Part shown: one piece after another, positions 1-7,711 of the stretch
Position numbering within the stretch: position 1 is the first letter of the stretch
How the letters are laid out: each line of letters starts with the position of its first letter
Assembly: GCF_900141705.1 (NCBI RefSeq)
Contig: NZ_FQYM01000027.1
Location: forward strand, 1 to 37,857
Reading direction: 5' to 3'
Length of the DNA: 37,857 nucleotides
Origin: Fibrobacter sp. UWP2
GTDB taxonomy: Bacteria; Fibrobacterota; Fibrobacteria; Fibrobacterales; Fibrobacteraceae
Made by a program: the position numbers and the translations under genes
Notes under the pieces: generated by a model
The model's database searches: none
Seen by the model: the letters and a program-made list of their open reading frames with translations, nothing else
What the model was told of the DNA's origin: nothing

Positions 1-47
1 TGAAACGGGAACTGGAAAAGAGCAGAAAGAAAGGAAATGTAGCCTAA
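1..47 (+). CDS. possible C-terminal tail of a plus-strand gene cut by the window edge
   Basis: An open frame enters from the left edge (codons from base 3) and ends at TAA at 45-47. It encodes a lysine- and arginine-rich tail, KRELEKSRKKGNVA. The charged composition looks like a real protein end, and the stop overlaps the stop of the convergent gene at 44-442 by a few bases, a common arrangement. Only 14 residues are visible, so this may be chance. No function can be assigned. Confidence 0.3.
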   Translation, partial: KRELEKSRKKGNVA

Positions 48-442
48 ATCTGATGTTGGAACAAACTATTTTTGCGAAAAACCCTTGACACTACCCCAAA
101 ATAGATGTTGCAGACATTAAAATAATATGATTTAGATTCAAAACCATTCAAAAAATCTACATATTGTCCTCCTTCATACTTGACAACTCCAATTACACCA
201 TCAATGCCATAATAATGTATATCTAATTGAACAGTGTCTTTATATATTTTTTGTGATTGATCTTCAAGAAACAAAGCATCTTCAGGTGATATACAAGAAT
301 GGCAATTCGCTGTTGTGGAAACATAGAAATAACCTGACCCCCAATCACTTTTTATTGGAGATCTTTCATACTTTATATAAGCAAATATAAAGAGAAATAT
401 TAAAAATAATACTATAAAAATTTTCTTTCCAAATTTCAGCAT
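44..442 (-). CDS. small membrane-anchored or secreted protein of unknown function
   Basis: A 132-residue protein I do not recognise. Residues about 7-23 are a strongly hydrophobic segment after a Lys-rich start (MLKFGKK), so it is a signal anchor or uncleaved signal peptide and the rest should be periplasmic or exported. A CHSC pair of cysteines follows at about residues 47-50, and aromatic residues are frequent in the C-terminal half. The ATG at 442 is preceded by AAGG six bases upstream, a good ribosome-binding site. The gene is very AT-rich (16 G+C of 60 in bases 241-300; 8 of 60 in 361-420), unlike the GC-richer genes beside it, which suggests recent acquisition. It lies downstream of ribF but has its own leader, so it need not belong to that operon. 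Confidence 0.6.
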   Translation of the reverse strand: MLKFGKKIFIVLFLIFLFIFAYIKYERSPIKSDWGSGYFYVSTTANCHSCISPEDALFLEDQSQKIYKDTVQLDIHYYGIDGVIGVVKYEGGQYVDFLNGFESKSYYFNVCNIYFGVVSRVFRKNSLFQHQI

Positions 443-510
443 CTTTAACCTTATTTCTGTATTCTAGGAATAGTTATCAAATTATTCTGAAAATTATGTC
501 TCTTGTTTCC

Positions 511-516
511 ATTATA
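511..516 (-). promoter_or_regulatory. possible -10 element for the 44-442 gene
   Basis: Read on the minus strand this is a perfect TATAAT about 70 bases before the ATG at 442. No convincing -35 element is present 17 bases upstream and the whole stretch is AT-rich, so the match could be chance. The rest of 443-584 shows no gene. Confidence 0.25.
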
Positions 517-584
517 TTTCCTTATTACTGGTTGGAGCATTTCTATCCAATCATAGGAAATTTTCAGCGGCGTGGGCCTGGTTT

Positions 585-1499
585 CTATTCGGCCCAGTGG
601 TTTCCGTTGTAGTTCTTGGCGGTGTCGGCGTCCATGCCGATTTGGCGCACAAGGTCTTCCATGCTGGCAAATTTCTGTTCCGGGCGCAAATAGGCCATCA
701 GGTCGAGCACCAGGTGCTGCCCGTAGATATCCTCGCTAAAGTCGAGAAGGTAGGCCTCGATAGCCATCTGGTGGGGCCCGGGCGCAGAGGGCTGCACTCC
801 GATATTCACCACGGCGCGGCAAATGCGGCCATCCGCAAGCCTCGCGGACGCCACGTACACGCCGGATTTCGGCAGGAACTTGTACTGTTCCACCTGCAAA
901 TTCGCGGTCGGGAACCCGATGGTATGCCCGAGGCGCTTGCCCACGACTACGGTTCCGGAGAGGCGGTAGGGGCGCCCGAGGTATGTCTGCGCGCGGGAAA
1001 CGTCGCCGTTCAATAGCGCGTTGCGCACGGCAGAAGAACTCACGCGTTCGCCCTTGTGCAGCACGATGGAAAGCATCTGCGTGCTGAGTTCCGGGAACGC
1101 GGCGGTAATCGTCTCGTAATTACCCTTGCCGCCAGCGCCAAAGCAGTGGTCGTGCCCGAAGAACATGGAGCACACGCTGCGCTTCTCGATAAGTTCCTGC
1201 CGCACAAAAACATCGAACGGGAGTTTCGCCACTTCGGGCGTAAACGGCAGCACCAAAAATTCGAGCCCGAGACTTTCGATGAACTCGCGCTTTTCTTCGG
1301 TGGTGGTAAGGAGCAGCGGGTCGCCAGGGCCGCGCAGCACATAGTTGGAATGGGGTTCGAAACTGATAACGGTCGGAGTCCAGCCGTTCACTTCGGCAAC
1401 GGCCTTCAGGGTACGGAAAAGCGCCTGGTGCCCCAGATGGCACCCGTCAAAATTACCCATCGTCACGGCTCTTTTCTGTTTGCTTGCAGTCGACATCAT
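585..1499 (-). CDS. ribF: bifunctional riboflavin kinase / FAD synthetase RibF
   Basis: Converts riboflavin to FMN and FMN to FAD in the cytoplasm. The N-terminal FAD synthetase (nucleotidyltransferase) domain carries GNFDG at residues 15-19 followed by HLGHQ, and an SSSAVR motif later. The C-terminal flavokinase domain starts around residue 180 with a GKRLGHTIGFPTANL stretch. The product is 304 residues, normal for the family. I chose the ATG at 1499 rather than the first in-frame start (1556): it overlaps the truB stop as TGATG and has GGAGG seven bases upstream. It is the last gene of the rimP-nusA-infB-rbfA-truB-ribF operon, the standard place for ribF in many bacteria. Confidence 0.95.
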   Translation of the reverse strand: MMSTASKQKRAVTMGNFDGCHLGHQALFRTLKAVAEVNGWTPTVISFEPHSNYVLRGPGDPLLLTTTEEKREFIESLGLEFLVLPFTPEVAKLPFDVFVRQELIEKRSVCSMFFGHDHCFGAGGKGNYETITAAFPELSTQMLSIVLHKGERVSSSAVRNALLNGDVSRAQTYLGRPYRLSGTVVVGKRLGHTIGFPTANLQVEQYKFLPKSGVYVASARLADGRICRAVVNIGVQPSAPGPHQMAIEAYLLDFSEDIYGQHLVLDLMAYLRPEQKFASMEDLVRQIGMDADTAKNYNGNHWAE

Positions 1500-2419
1500 C
1501 AGTCGTCCTCCGCGAGGAAAACCTTGGGCCAAAGGCGGCCCGGTTCGTAGCGGCACAGGCTAAGCACCTCGCCATTTTCGTTTGCCGCAAACACGAGGCA
1601 ATCGGCGTCAAGACCCACCGGGGTCTCTTTCCACGGGATCCAATTGCCGTTGCGGATGACGGCCATTTGCTGCCCATCCAAGCGGACCACCGGATAATTG
1701 AGCACCTCATTGACCGGCACCAAATGCGAAGCCTTGAGTTCGTCCCCGCGCACGGCGCGTTCCAAAGTCACGCCCCCAATGCGGTGACGGCGGATTTGCG
1801 ATACGCAGCCGCACGTACCCAGGGCGCGGGCCAAGTCCCTGCCGAGGGAACGGATGTAGGTACCCTTGCTGCAATCGCATTCCAGGTCAAACGTCGCGAA
1901 TTCCCTGCCCGAACAGCCTTCGGTCACGCCCCCCTCGCCCACCACCTTGAGCGAATGAATGGTCACAGCCCGTGACTTGAGTTCCACTTCCCTGCCACGA
2001 ACCGCAAGGTCACTGGCGCGGTGGCCGTCGACCTTGATGGCCGAATAACGGGGCGGCACCTGCTCTATGTCCCCGGTAAAATTAGGTAGTACCGACTGGA
2101 GGGCGGCACGGTCCAGATGCCCCAAAACCCCTTGGGGGTCACGGGAATCCTGTTCCACCACATTGCCATCCCACTCGAGTGTATCGGTTTCGTAGCCCAA
2201 ATGCAAGCGGAAAGTGTAGCACTTGTCCTTGGATTCCACAAACGGCAAAAGGCGCGTCGCGCGGCCCATGGCGGCAACAATCAGGCCGGAGGCACGCAAG
2301 TCAAGCGTGCCCGCGTGGCCCACGCGTTTAGTACAAAAGACCCTTTTCAGCGGGAAAAGGGCCTTGAAAGAGGTTTCTCCCGCCATTTTATCCAACAGGA
2401 TGAAACCGGAAGGAGTCAA
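1499..2419 (-). CDS. truB: tRNA pseudouridine-55 synthase TruB
   Basis: Makes pseudouridine 55 in the T-arm of tRNAs. The N-terminus reads GFILLDKMAGETS, the usual TruB opening, and the catalytic aspartate is D40 in GHAGTLD. The family usually continues with P-x-A-T-G; here it is LRASG. Length is 306 residues. The start is a TTG at 2417-2419 directly after the rbfA TAG stop and in the same frame, with GGGG eight bases upstream. The next ATG would delete the conserved GFILLDK, so TTG is the only sensible start. It overlaps ribF by one base. Confidence 0.95.
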   Translation of the reverse strand: MTPSGFILLDKMAGETSFKALFPLKRVFCTKRVGHAGTLDLRASGLIVAAMGRATRLLPFVESKDKCYTFRLHLGYETDTLEWDGNVVEQDSRDPQGVLGHLDRAALQSVLPNFTGDIEQVPPRYSAIKVDGHRASDLAVRGREVELKSRAVTIHSLKVVGEGGVTEGCSGREFATFDLECDCSKGTYIRSLGRDLARALGTCGCVSQIRRHRIGGVTLERAVRGDELKASHLVPVNEVLNYPVVRLDGQQMAVIRNGNWIPWKETPVGLDADCLVFAANENGEVLSLCRYEPGRLWPKVFLAEDD

Positions 2420-2773
2420 CTAGAGTTCCCCTTTTTGCTTGAGCTCCGCGAGAATGCCTTCAATGTGCATGGCGTGCTCCAGGTTCTCGTCCAGAACAAA
2501 GTTCAGTTCGGGGATTTTCCTTATCTTGAGCGCCTTGCCCAGCACGCCGCGAATAAAGCCCGCAGAATTGTTGAGGCCTATGACACTGTCACGCTTCTCT
2601 TTGTCGCTGCCCATCACAGACACCAGGGCCTTGGCATAGCTCAAGTCCTCGGTGATGTCCACGCGGGTAATGCTGGTGAGCGGCGTTACGCGAGGGTCCT
2701 TCAAGCCCTTTTGAATGAGCTTGCAAATTTCCTCGCGAAACTGTTCTCCCAGGCGGTCGGTTCTACGGCTCAT
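2420..2773 (-). CDS. rbfA: 30S ribosome-binding factor RbfA
   Basis: A small KH-like protein of 117 residues that binds the 30S subunit and assists 16S rRNA 5' end maturation, especially in the cold. It starts MSRRTDRLGEQFREEI and contains a DPRV segment and the ITEDLSYAKALVSV stretch typical of RbfA. The ATG overlaps the infB TAA by one base (TAATG), so translation is probably coupled. It lies between infB and truB as in most bacteria. The stop is TAG and the following codon begins truB. Confidence 0.95.
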   Translation of the reverse strand: MSRRTDRLGEQFREEICKLIQKGLKDPRVTPLTSITRVDITEDLSYAKALVSVMGSDKEKRDSVIGLNNSAGFIRGVLGKALKIRKIPELNFVLDENLEHAMHIEGILAELKQKGEL

Positions 2774-5700
2774 TAGGCGTCCTTCTGTTCTTCGGCGGAC
2801 TTCTTCGCCTTTTCTTCGGCTTCTTCTCGGGCCACGTCTTCGAGCGTACGGGCGACCGTCACTTCCTTGAAGAAGATCAGGCTATCGCCTTCCTTGATGT
2901 CGTCGTAACCCTTGAGGCCAATGCCGCATTCGAAACCGCGGGCGACGGACTTGACGTCGTCCTTCATTCGCTTGAGGGACTGCACCACAGTCGTGCCGAG
3001 TTCAACACCGTTGCGGTACACGCGCACATGGCTTGTACGGTCGACTTCGCCGTCGGTAACCATACAGCCGGCAATGAGGCCAACCTTCGGGACCTTGAAC
3101 ACCTGGCGGATTTCGGCTTCGCCAACAAGTTCTTCGCGCATGGTCGGCTTCAGGAGGCCTTCCACGGCGTTCTTGATGTCTTCGATGCAGTCGTAAATCA
3201 CGCGGTAGTTGCGAATCTCGATGCCTTCCTTCTCGGCCATCTCGCGCACAGAGAGCGAGGGCATAAGGTGGAACGAGATGATGATAGCCTGTGCCGTTGT
3301 CGCAAACAAGATGTCGGATTCCGTAATGGTGCCCACACCCTTGCGGATGATGTTGACACGGACTTCCTTGTTGGTAAGCTTTTCGAGGGAAGCAGCCAAG
3401 GCTTCGGCGGAACCACCCACGTCGGCCTTGACGATGAGGTTGAGTTCGGAGAGCTTGCCTTCCTTCTTCTCGTTGAACTTGCCTTCCAAAGAAGTGACGG
3501 AACGGGCACGGAGGTCGCGTTCACGAGCCGCCATACGGCGCTTGGAAGCAATTTCGCGGGCGGTCTTTTCGTCGTCCACCACCACAAGGTCGTCACCGGC
3601 CTGCGGAGTTCCGTCAAAGCCGAGCACCTGGCACGGCGTAGAGGGCGGAGCCACCTTCATTTGTTCGCCACGTTCGTTGAACATGGCGCGGACACGACCG
3701 GCGTAAACGCCGCACACAAACGGATCACCCACATGGAGCGTACCGTTCTGCACCAAAATGGTCGCCATGGAGCCCTTGCCAATGTCGAGTTTGGATTCGA
3801 CCACGGCGCCACGAGCGTGGGCATCGGGGTTCGCCTTGAGTTCCTGGACTTCGGCTTCAAGGGCCAAAATTTCGAGGAGCTGTTCCATACCCTGACCGGT
3901 GCGTGCAGAAACTTCCACACAGCTGGTCTGGCCACCCCATTGTTCCACTTCCACACCCCGTTCGGCGAGCTGGGCGCGGATCTTGTCGGGGTTTGCCGTC
4001 GGCAAGTCAATCTTTGTAATAGCGACAACCATCGGCACGTTCTCGCGCTTGGCGAGCTCAATGGATTCAACTGTCTGCGGCATCACCATGGAGTCGGCGG
4101 CGACCACAAGCACAATCACGTCGGTCACCTTGGAACCGCGGGCACGCATGGCACTAAAGGCTTCGTGACCCGGGGTATCGAGGAACGTGACCTTGCCCTG
4201 CGGGGTCGTCACTTCGTAAGCACCGATGTGCTGCGTAATGCCACCCGATTCGCCAGACACCACGTGGGTCTTGCGGATCCAGTCGAGCAAGGAAGTTTTA
4301 CCGTGGTCCACGTGGCCCATGACTGTAACCACCGGGTGACGCGGCTGAAGATTTTCCTGGGATTCCTCTTCGACACCCAGGGCGGTTTCTTCGTATTCTT
4401 CCATCAACTGGGCTTCGTAACCGAACTCGTCGGCGAGAATCTGGATGGTTTCAAAATCGAGGCGGGCGTTGATGGTCACCATCATGCCCATTTCCATGCA
4501 CTTCGCAATCACGCGGGCGGGCATGGTATCCATAAGACCGGCGAGTTCGCCCACGGTAATGAAGTCGGAAGTCTTGAGGATCTTCTTTTCTTCGCCGGCG
4601 GCACCATCGCTGTGGTCCTTGTGGTAAGTCTTTTTGACGGGTTTCTTGGAAAGGTCAGCCATCACGCGGGAGACGTTCTGGCGAACCATCTCCTGCTGCT
4701 GTTCCTTTTGCTGGTCCATGCGGTCGCGGCCGTTGTGGCGATTCTTGTCGTTGCCATGACGACCATTCTGGCCCTTGCCACCAGCCTTGCCGCCTTGACC
4801 GCCGCCCATAGGCATTCCCATGCCACCCTGGCTAGCGTTAAAGGCTTCTTGCATGGAGCCGCTGGAGAATCCTCCGCTACGGCCCGTATAGCCGCCGTGG
4901 CTGCTAGCACCGGCCATACCGGGACGACGATTGCCGCTATTGCGGTTGTCACCACCGTTGTTGCGCGGGCCAAACGAACCCGTGTAACCCTGGGCATTGC
5001 CCTGGCCGCGGTTGGGACCACCCGGACGGCGATTGCCCGGACGTCCTGTACCCTGCTGCTGTTGCTGGGATTTGGCGATACGCGCCAAGATGGCGGCATC
5101 GGGTTTAAACACTTGCGCCTTCATGGGAGGCTGCTTGAGCTCCGTGTTGGCAGTCATCATGGTCGGTGCCGGAGGAGGCACTGGCTTCGGGTCCGTCTTG
5201 GGAGCGGCCGGAGCGGGCTTCACTTCGGGTTTCACCTCGGGCATTGCCTCGGGAGCGGGCTCTGCTGCTGCGGGAGCCGGAGCCGCCGTTACAGCGGGTT
5301 TCTCTTCGGCAGGCTTGACTTCGGGCTTGGCTTCGACCTTCGGAGCCTCAGTAGCAGGAGCTGCGGGTTTCTCCTCGGTCTGCGGGGCTTCGGCAGCAGC
5401 CTTTGCCGCAGCAGACTTCAGCGTCGCCTTTGCCTTCGGCTTCGTTTCGTCGGTGGCGTCCTTTTTAGAGGCGCGCTTGATGCTCACCTTTACGCCATTC
5501 TTGATGGTCGTCGAGGAAGTCGTCTTCTTCTTTTCGGCGGGGGCTTCCCCCGATTCGGACGCAGCGGACTTTTTCAGGTTCTTGGTACGCGCACTTTGCT
5601 TTGCGCTTTCAGCGGCAACAGCCTCTTCGATCTTTTCGAATTCAGCAGCAGGCACCTTGGACACCTGAGTCAAAACCTTCACGCCATTGTCGCGCAAAAG

Positions 5701-5778
5701 TTTCATCACAAAGTCACTCTTGACTCCATGTTCACGAGCCCAGTCTACGGGTTTAATCTGTTCTAAATTACTACTCAT
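2773..5778 (-). CDS. infB: translation initiation factor IF-2
   Basis: GTPase that brings initiator tRNA to the 30S subunit and promotes 50S joining. The 1001-residue protein has a first IF2_N helical domain (about 1-55), a Lys/Glu/Pro/Ala-rich disordered segment (about 60-235), a Gly/Arg/Asn-rich segment with RPG and GG runs (about 240-350), and a second IF2_N domain (about 403-465). The GTPase domain follows with G1 GHVDHGKT (488-495), G2 GITQHIG, G3 DTPGH (534-538) and G4 TKID (588-591), then domains II-IV. G4 has Thr where NKxD is usual. It follows nusA after 56 bases and overlaps rbfA by one base. Confidence 0.97.
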   Translation of the reverse strand: MSSNLEQIKPVDWAREHGVKSDFVMKLLRDNGVKVLTQVSKVPAAEFEKIEEAVAAESAKQSARTKNLKKSAASESGEAPAEKKKTTSSTTIKNGVKVSIKRASKKDATDETKPKAKATLKSAAAKAAAEAPQTEEKPAAPATEAPKVEAKPEVKPAEEKPAVTAAPAPAAAEPAPEAMPEVKPEVKPAPAAPKTDPKPVPPPAPTMMTANTELKQPPMKAQVFKPDAAILARIAKSQQQQQGTGRPGNRRPGGPNRGQGNAQGYTGSFGPRNNGGDNRNSGNRRPGMAGASSHGGYTGRSGGFSSGSMQEAFNASQGGMGMPMGGGQGGKAGGKGQNGRHGNDKNRHNGRDRMDQQKEQQQEMVRQNVSRVMADLSKKPVKKTYHKDHSDGAAGEEKKILKTSDFITVGELAGLMDTMPARVIAKCMEMGMMVTINARLDFETIQILADEFGYEAQLMEEYEETALGVEEESQENLQPRHPVVTVMGHVDHGKTSLLDWIRKTHVVSGESGGITQHIGAYEVTTPQGKVTFLDTPGHEAFSAMRARGSKVTDVIVLVVAADSMVMPQTVESIELAKRENVPMVVAITKIDLPTANPDKIRAQLAERGVEVEQWGGQTSCVEVSARTGQGMEQLLEILALEAEVQELKANPDAHARGAVVESKLDIGKGSMATILVQNGTLHVGDPFVCGVYAGRVRAMFNERGEQMKVAPPSTPCQVLGFDGTPQAGDDLVVVDDEKTAREIASKRRMAARERDLRARSVTSLEGKFNEKKEGKLSELNLIVKADVGGSAEALAASLEKLTNKEVRVNIIRKGVGTITESDILFATTAQAIIISFHLMPSLSVREMAEKEGIEIRNYRVIYDCIEDIKNAVEGLLKPTMREELVGEAEIRQVFKVPKVGLIAGCMVTDGEVDRTSHVRVYRNGVELGTTVVQSLKRMKDDVKSVARGFECGIGLKGYDDIKEGDSLIFFKEVTVARTLEDVAREEAEEKAKKSAEEQKDA

Positions 5779-5834
5779 TAACTAGCCTTATTAAAATCCT
5801 TGATTTTTTGCGTCCAGAATCGAATGGGGTTCGA

Positions 5835-7097
5835 TTAAGCTTCGGTGGATTCCCCTTCTTCGGTTGCAGCAGCCGGTTCTTCGGCAGCGGCTTCTTCGGC
5901 GGCAGGGACAGCGAACAAGCTTTCGGCCTTGTGGAGCGCATTGCGGCGAAGTTCCTGCGGGCGCGGAGCCAAAACCTGAGCCTTAGCATCTTCATCCTTC
6001 TCGGACCATTCCTTTTCGCCGAACACGTCAAGGTCACGACCCACCAACTGGGCAGCAAGCTTCACGTTCTGGCCATTCTTGCCAATGGCCTGCGCCAAGT
6101 TCTCGTCGTTGATCACGACCACAGTACGCTGCGTCCCCGGGACTTCGGTGAGTTTCACCACGTTGGCCGGAGAAAGGGCGCGCGTGATGAACACGTCGAG
6201 GTCCGGATTCCAGTGGACGATGTCGATGCGTTCGTTGCCGAGTTCGCGGACAATCGTCTGCACGCGGGCACCCTTCATGCCAACGCACGCGCCCACCGGG
6301 TCAATCTTCTCGTCACGGGAGTACACGGCAATCTTGGCACGGTAACCCGGTTCACGGGCAACACCCTTGATTTCGACAGTGCCTTCGTAGATTTCGGGAA
6401 CTTCCTGGCGGAAGAGTTCCTTGAGGAAATCGCCGCTGGCGCGGGAGAGAACCACCTGGGCTCCACTCTTGAGGGAATCCTCGACGCGGGCGATCACGGC
6501 CTTCACGGACTGGCCTTGCACCAGGCGTTCGTGGCCAATCTGTTCACGCGGCGGAATTACAGCTTCGGTCTGCTTGCCGAGGGACACAATCACATTGCGA
6601 CCTTCGAGGCGGAGCACTTCACCGCTGATCATGGTACCGATACGGCCACGGTAGGTGTCCATCACCTTCTGGCGTTCGGCATCGCGAATCTGCTGGGTCA
6701 AAAGCTGCTTTGCAGTCTGGATGGCTTGGCGACCAAAGGCAGTCGTGGGCACTTCCATTTCGAGAACGTCGCCGGCCTGAGCATCTTCATTGAATTCGCG
6801 GGCCTCGTCCACCAGCATGTAGCCTTCGTCGAGCTTTTCGACTTCATCGGCGGTCATACTCGGGTCGTAATCGGGGAAATCGTCGACCACTTCCACACGC
6901 AAGAACACGTGGATGTCGTTCTTTTCGGTATCGATATCCACTTCGATTTTCTTGTCGATGTGCAAGTACTTGCGAGCTGCCGAAATCAAAGCCTGCCTTA
7001 AAGCATTGAGAATCACGGAGTCGTCCATGTTCTTTGCTTCAACCACGCCCTTGAGCACTTCAAGCAAATTAACCTTAGGTTCATTCTTCTTAGCCAT
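5835..7097 (-). CDS. nusA: transcription termination/antitermination factor NusA
   Basis: Binds RNA polymerase and nascent RNA and modulates pausing, termination and antitermination. The 420-residue product has the N-terminal polymerase-binding domain (about 1-130), an S1 domain (GRIGTMISGEVLRLEG, then the QTEAVIPPREQ region), KH1 with DPVGACVGMKGARVQ, and KH2 with AQAIGKNGQNVKLA. It ends in an Ala/Glu-rich acidic tail rather than the two acidic repeats of the E. coli protein. The ATG lies 14 bases after the rimP stop. It is the second gene of the operon. Confidence 0.96.
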   Translation of the reverse strand: MAKKNEPKVNLLEVLKGVVEAKNMDDSVILNALRQALISAARKYLHIDKKIEVDIDTEKNDIHVFLRVEVVDDFPDYDPSMTADEVEKLDEGYMLVDEAREFNEDAQAGDVLEMEVPTTAFGRQAIQTAKQLLTQQIRDAERQKVMDTYRGRIGTMISGEVLRLEGRNVIVSLGKQTEAVIPPREQIGHERLVQGQSVKAVIARVEDSLKSGAQVVLSRASGDFLKELFRQEVPEIYEGTVEIKGVAREPGYRAKIAVYSRDEKIDPVGACVGMKGARVQTIVRELGNERIDIVHWNPDLDVFITRALSPANVVKLTEVPGTQRTVVVINDENLAQAIGKNGQNVKLAAQLVGRDLDVFGEKEWSEKDEDAKAQVLAPRPQELRRNALHKAESLFAVPAAEEAAAEEPAAATEEGESTEA

Positions 7098-7111
7098 TTT
7101 TGACCTTCCTA

Positions 7112-7561
7112 TTATATTTGTACATCCACCTTGGCAACCAGCACCTCGGAGCGCGGAACGACTACATTCCCGGCATTTCCCTTAAGCGCCAGCGTCAAAC
7201 TTTCTTCATTTGCGTCCACAAGTTTGCCCGTAAGCGGTTTACCGGTACTGCGGGTCACCCTCACAAAGCGTCCTTTGTTGCGCATAAAATCGGCGACCGA
7301 CTTCAAGGGGCGGTCTAGCCCTGGGGAAGACACTTCCAACGTATAAGCGCCTTCAATAATCTCGGGATCCAGGTCAAGGGCATCGGATAAATGCCTGCTA
7401 ACATTGGAACAGTCGTCAATCGTCACGCCCTCGGGCCTGTCGATAAAAAGCCTTAGCGTTTTGCGCTTGCCGGCCCTGAACATATCGGACTCCACCAAGG
7501 TGACTCCGTTTGCCTTGCACGCCTCGGCGATGAGGGAATCCAATTTTTCGTTGGTTACCAA
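7112..7561 (-). CDS. rimP: ribosome maturation factor RimP
   Basis: Assists 30S subunit assembly. The 149-residue protein has the RimP pattern: an N-terminal alpha/beta domain with FIDRPEGVTIDDC and LEVSSPGLDRPL, the strongest family signature, then an SH3-like C-terminal domain. The start is TTG at 7559-7561 with GAGG five bases upstream; no ATG fits. It is the first gene of the nusA-infB operon, the normal position. Confidence 0.93.
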   Translation of the reverse strand: MVTNEKLDSLIAEACKANGVTLVESDMFRAGKRKTLRLFIDRPEGVTIDDCSNVSRHLSDALDLDPEIIEGAYTLEVSSPGLDRPLKSVADFMRNKGRFVRVTRSTGKPLTGKLVDANEESLTLALKGNAGNVVVPRSEVLVAKVDVQI

Positions 7562-7665
7562 ATAAACCTCTTATATTAAAATAGCCGTCCGCTAACGGAA
7601 GATGTCTAACCTAAAATGGCGGTCTAGGTGAGGCTTCTTCCACGGACAGTCTAAAACCGCGTACA

Positions 7666-7694
7666 AATAGAGAAAATTTACGGCTTTTGTTCAA
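7666..7694 (-). promoter_or_regulatory. possible promoter for the rimP-nusA-infB operon
   Basis: On the minus strand a TTGAAC (7689-7694) and a TCTATT (7666-7671) are separated by 17 bases, each matching four of six bases of the sigma-70 hexamers. It lies about 105 bases before the rimP start in the 150-base gap after the sulfatase-family gene. No clear terminator for that upstream gene is visible here, so read-through is possible. The match is weak. Confidence 0.3.
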
Positions 7695-7711
7695 GTCCCA
7701 AAGCCAGGCAT

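Noticed and set aside
3028-5766. 912-residue plus-strand open frame opposite infB
   Set aside because: It lies entirely antisense to IF-2, has low-complexity His/Gly/Leu composition mirroring the Gly/Ala/Lys-rich IF-2 codons, and shows no domain or start signal.
7562-7711. tRNA or riboswitch in the gap before rimP
   Set aside because: I found no cloverleaf or known riboswitch core; only short weak stems such as CCGT/ACGG are visible.
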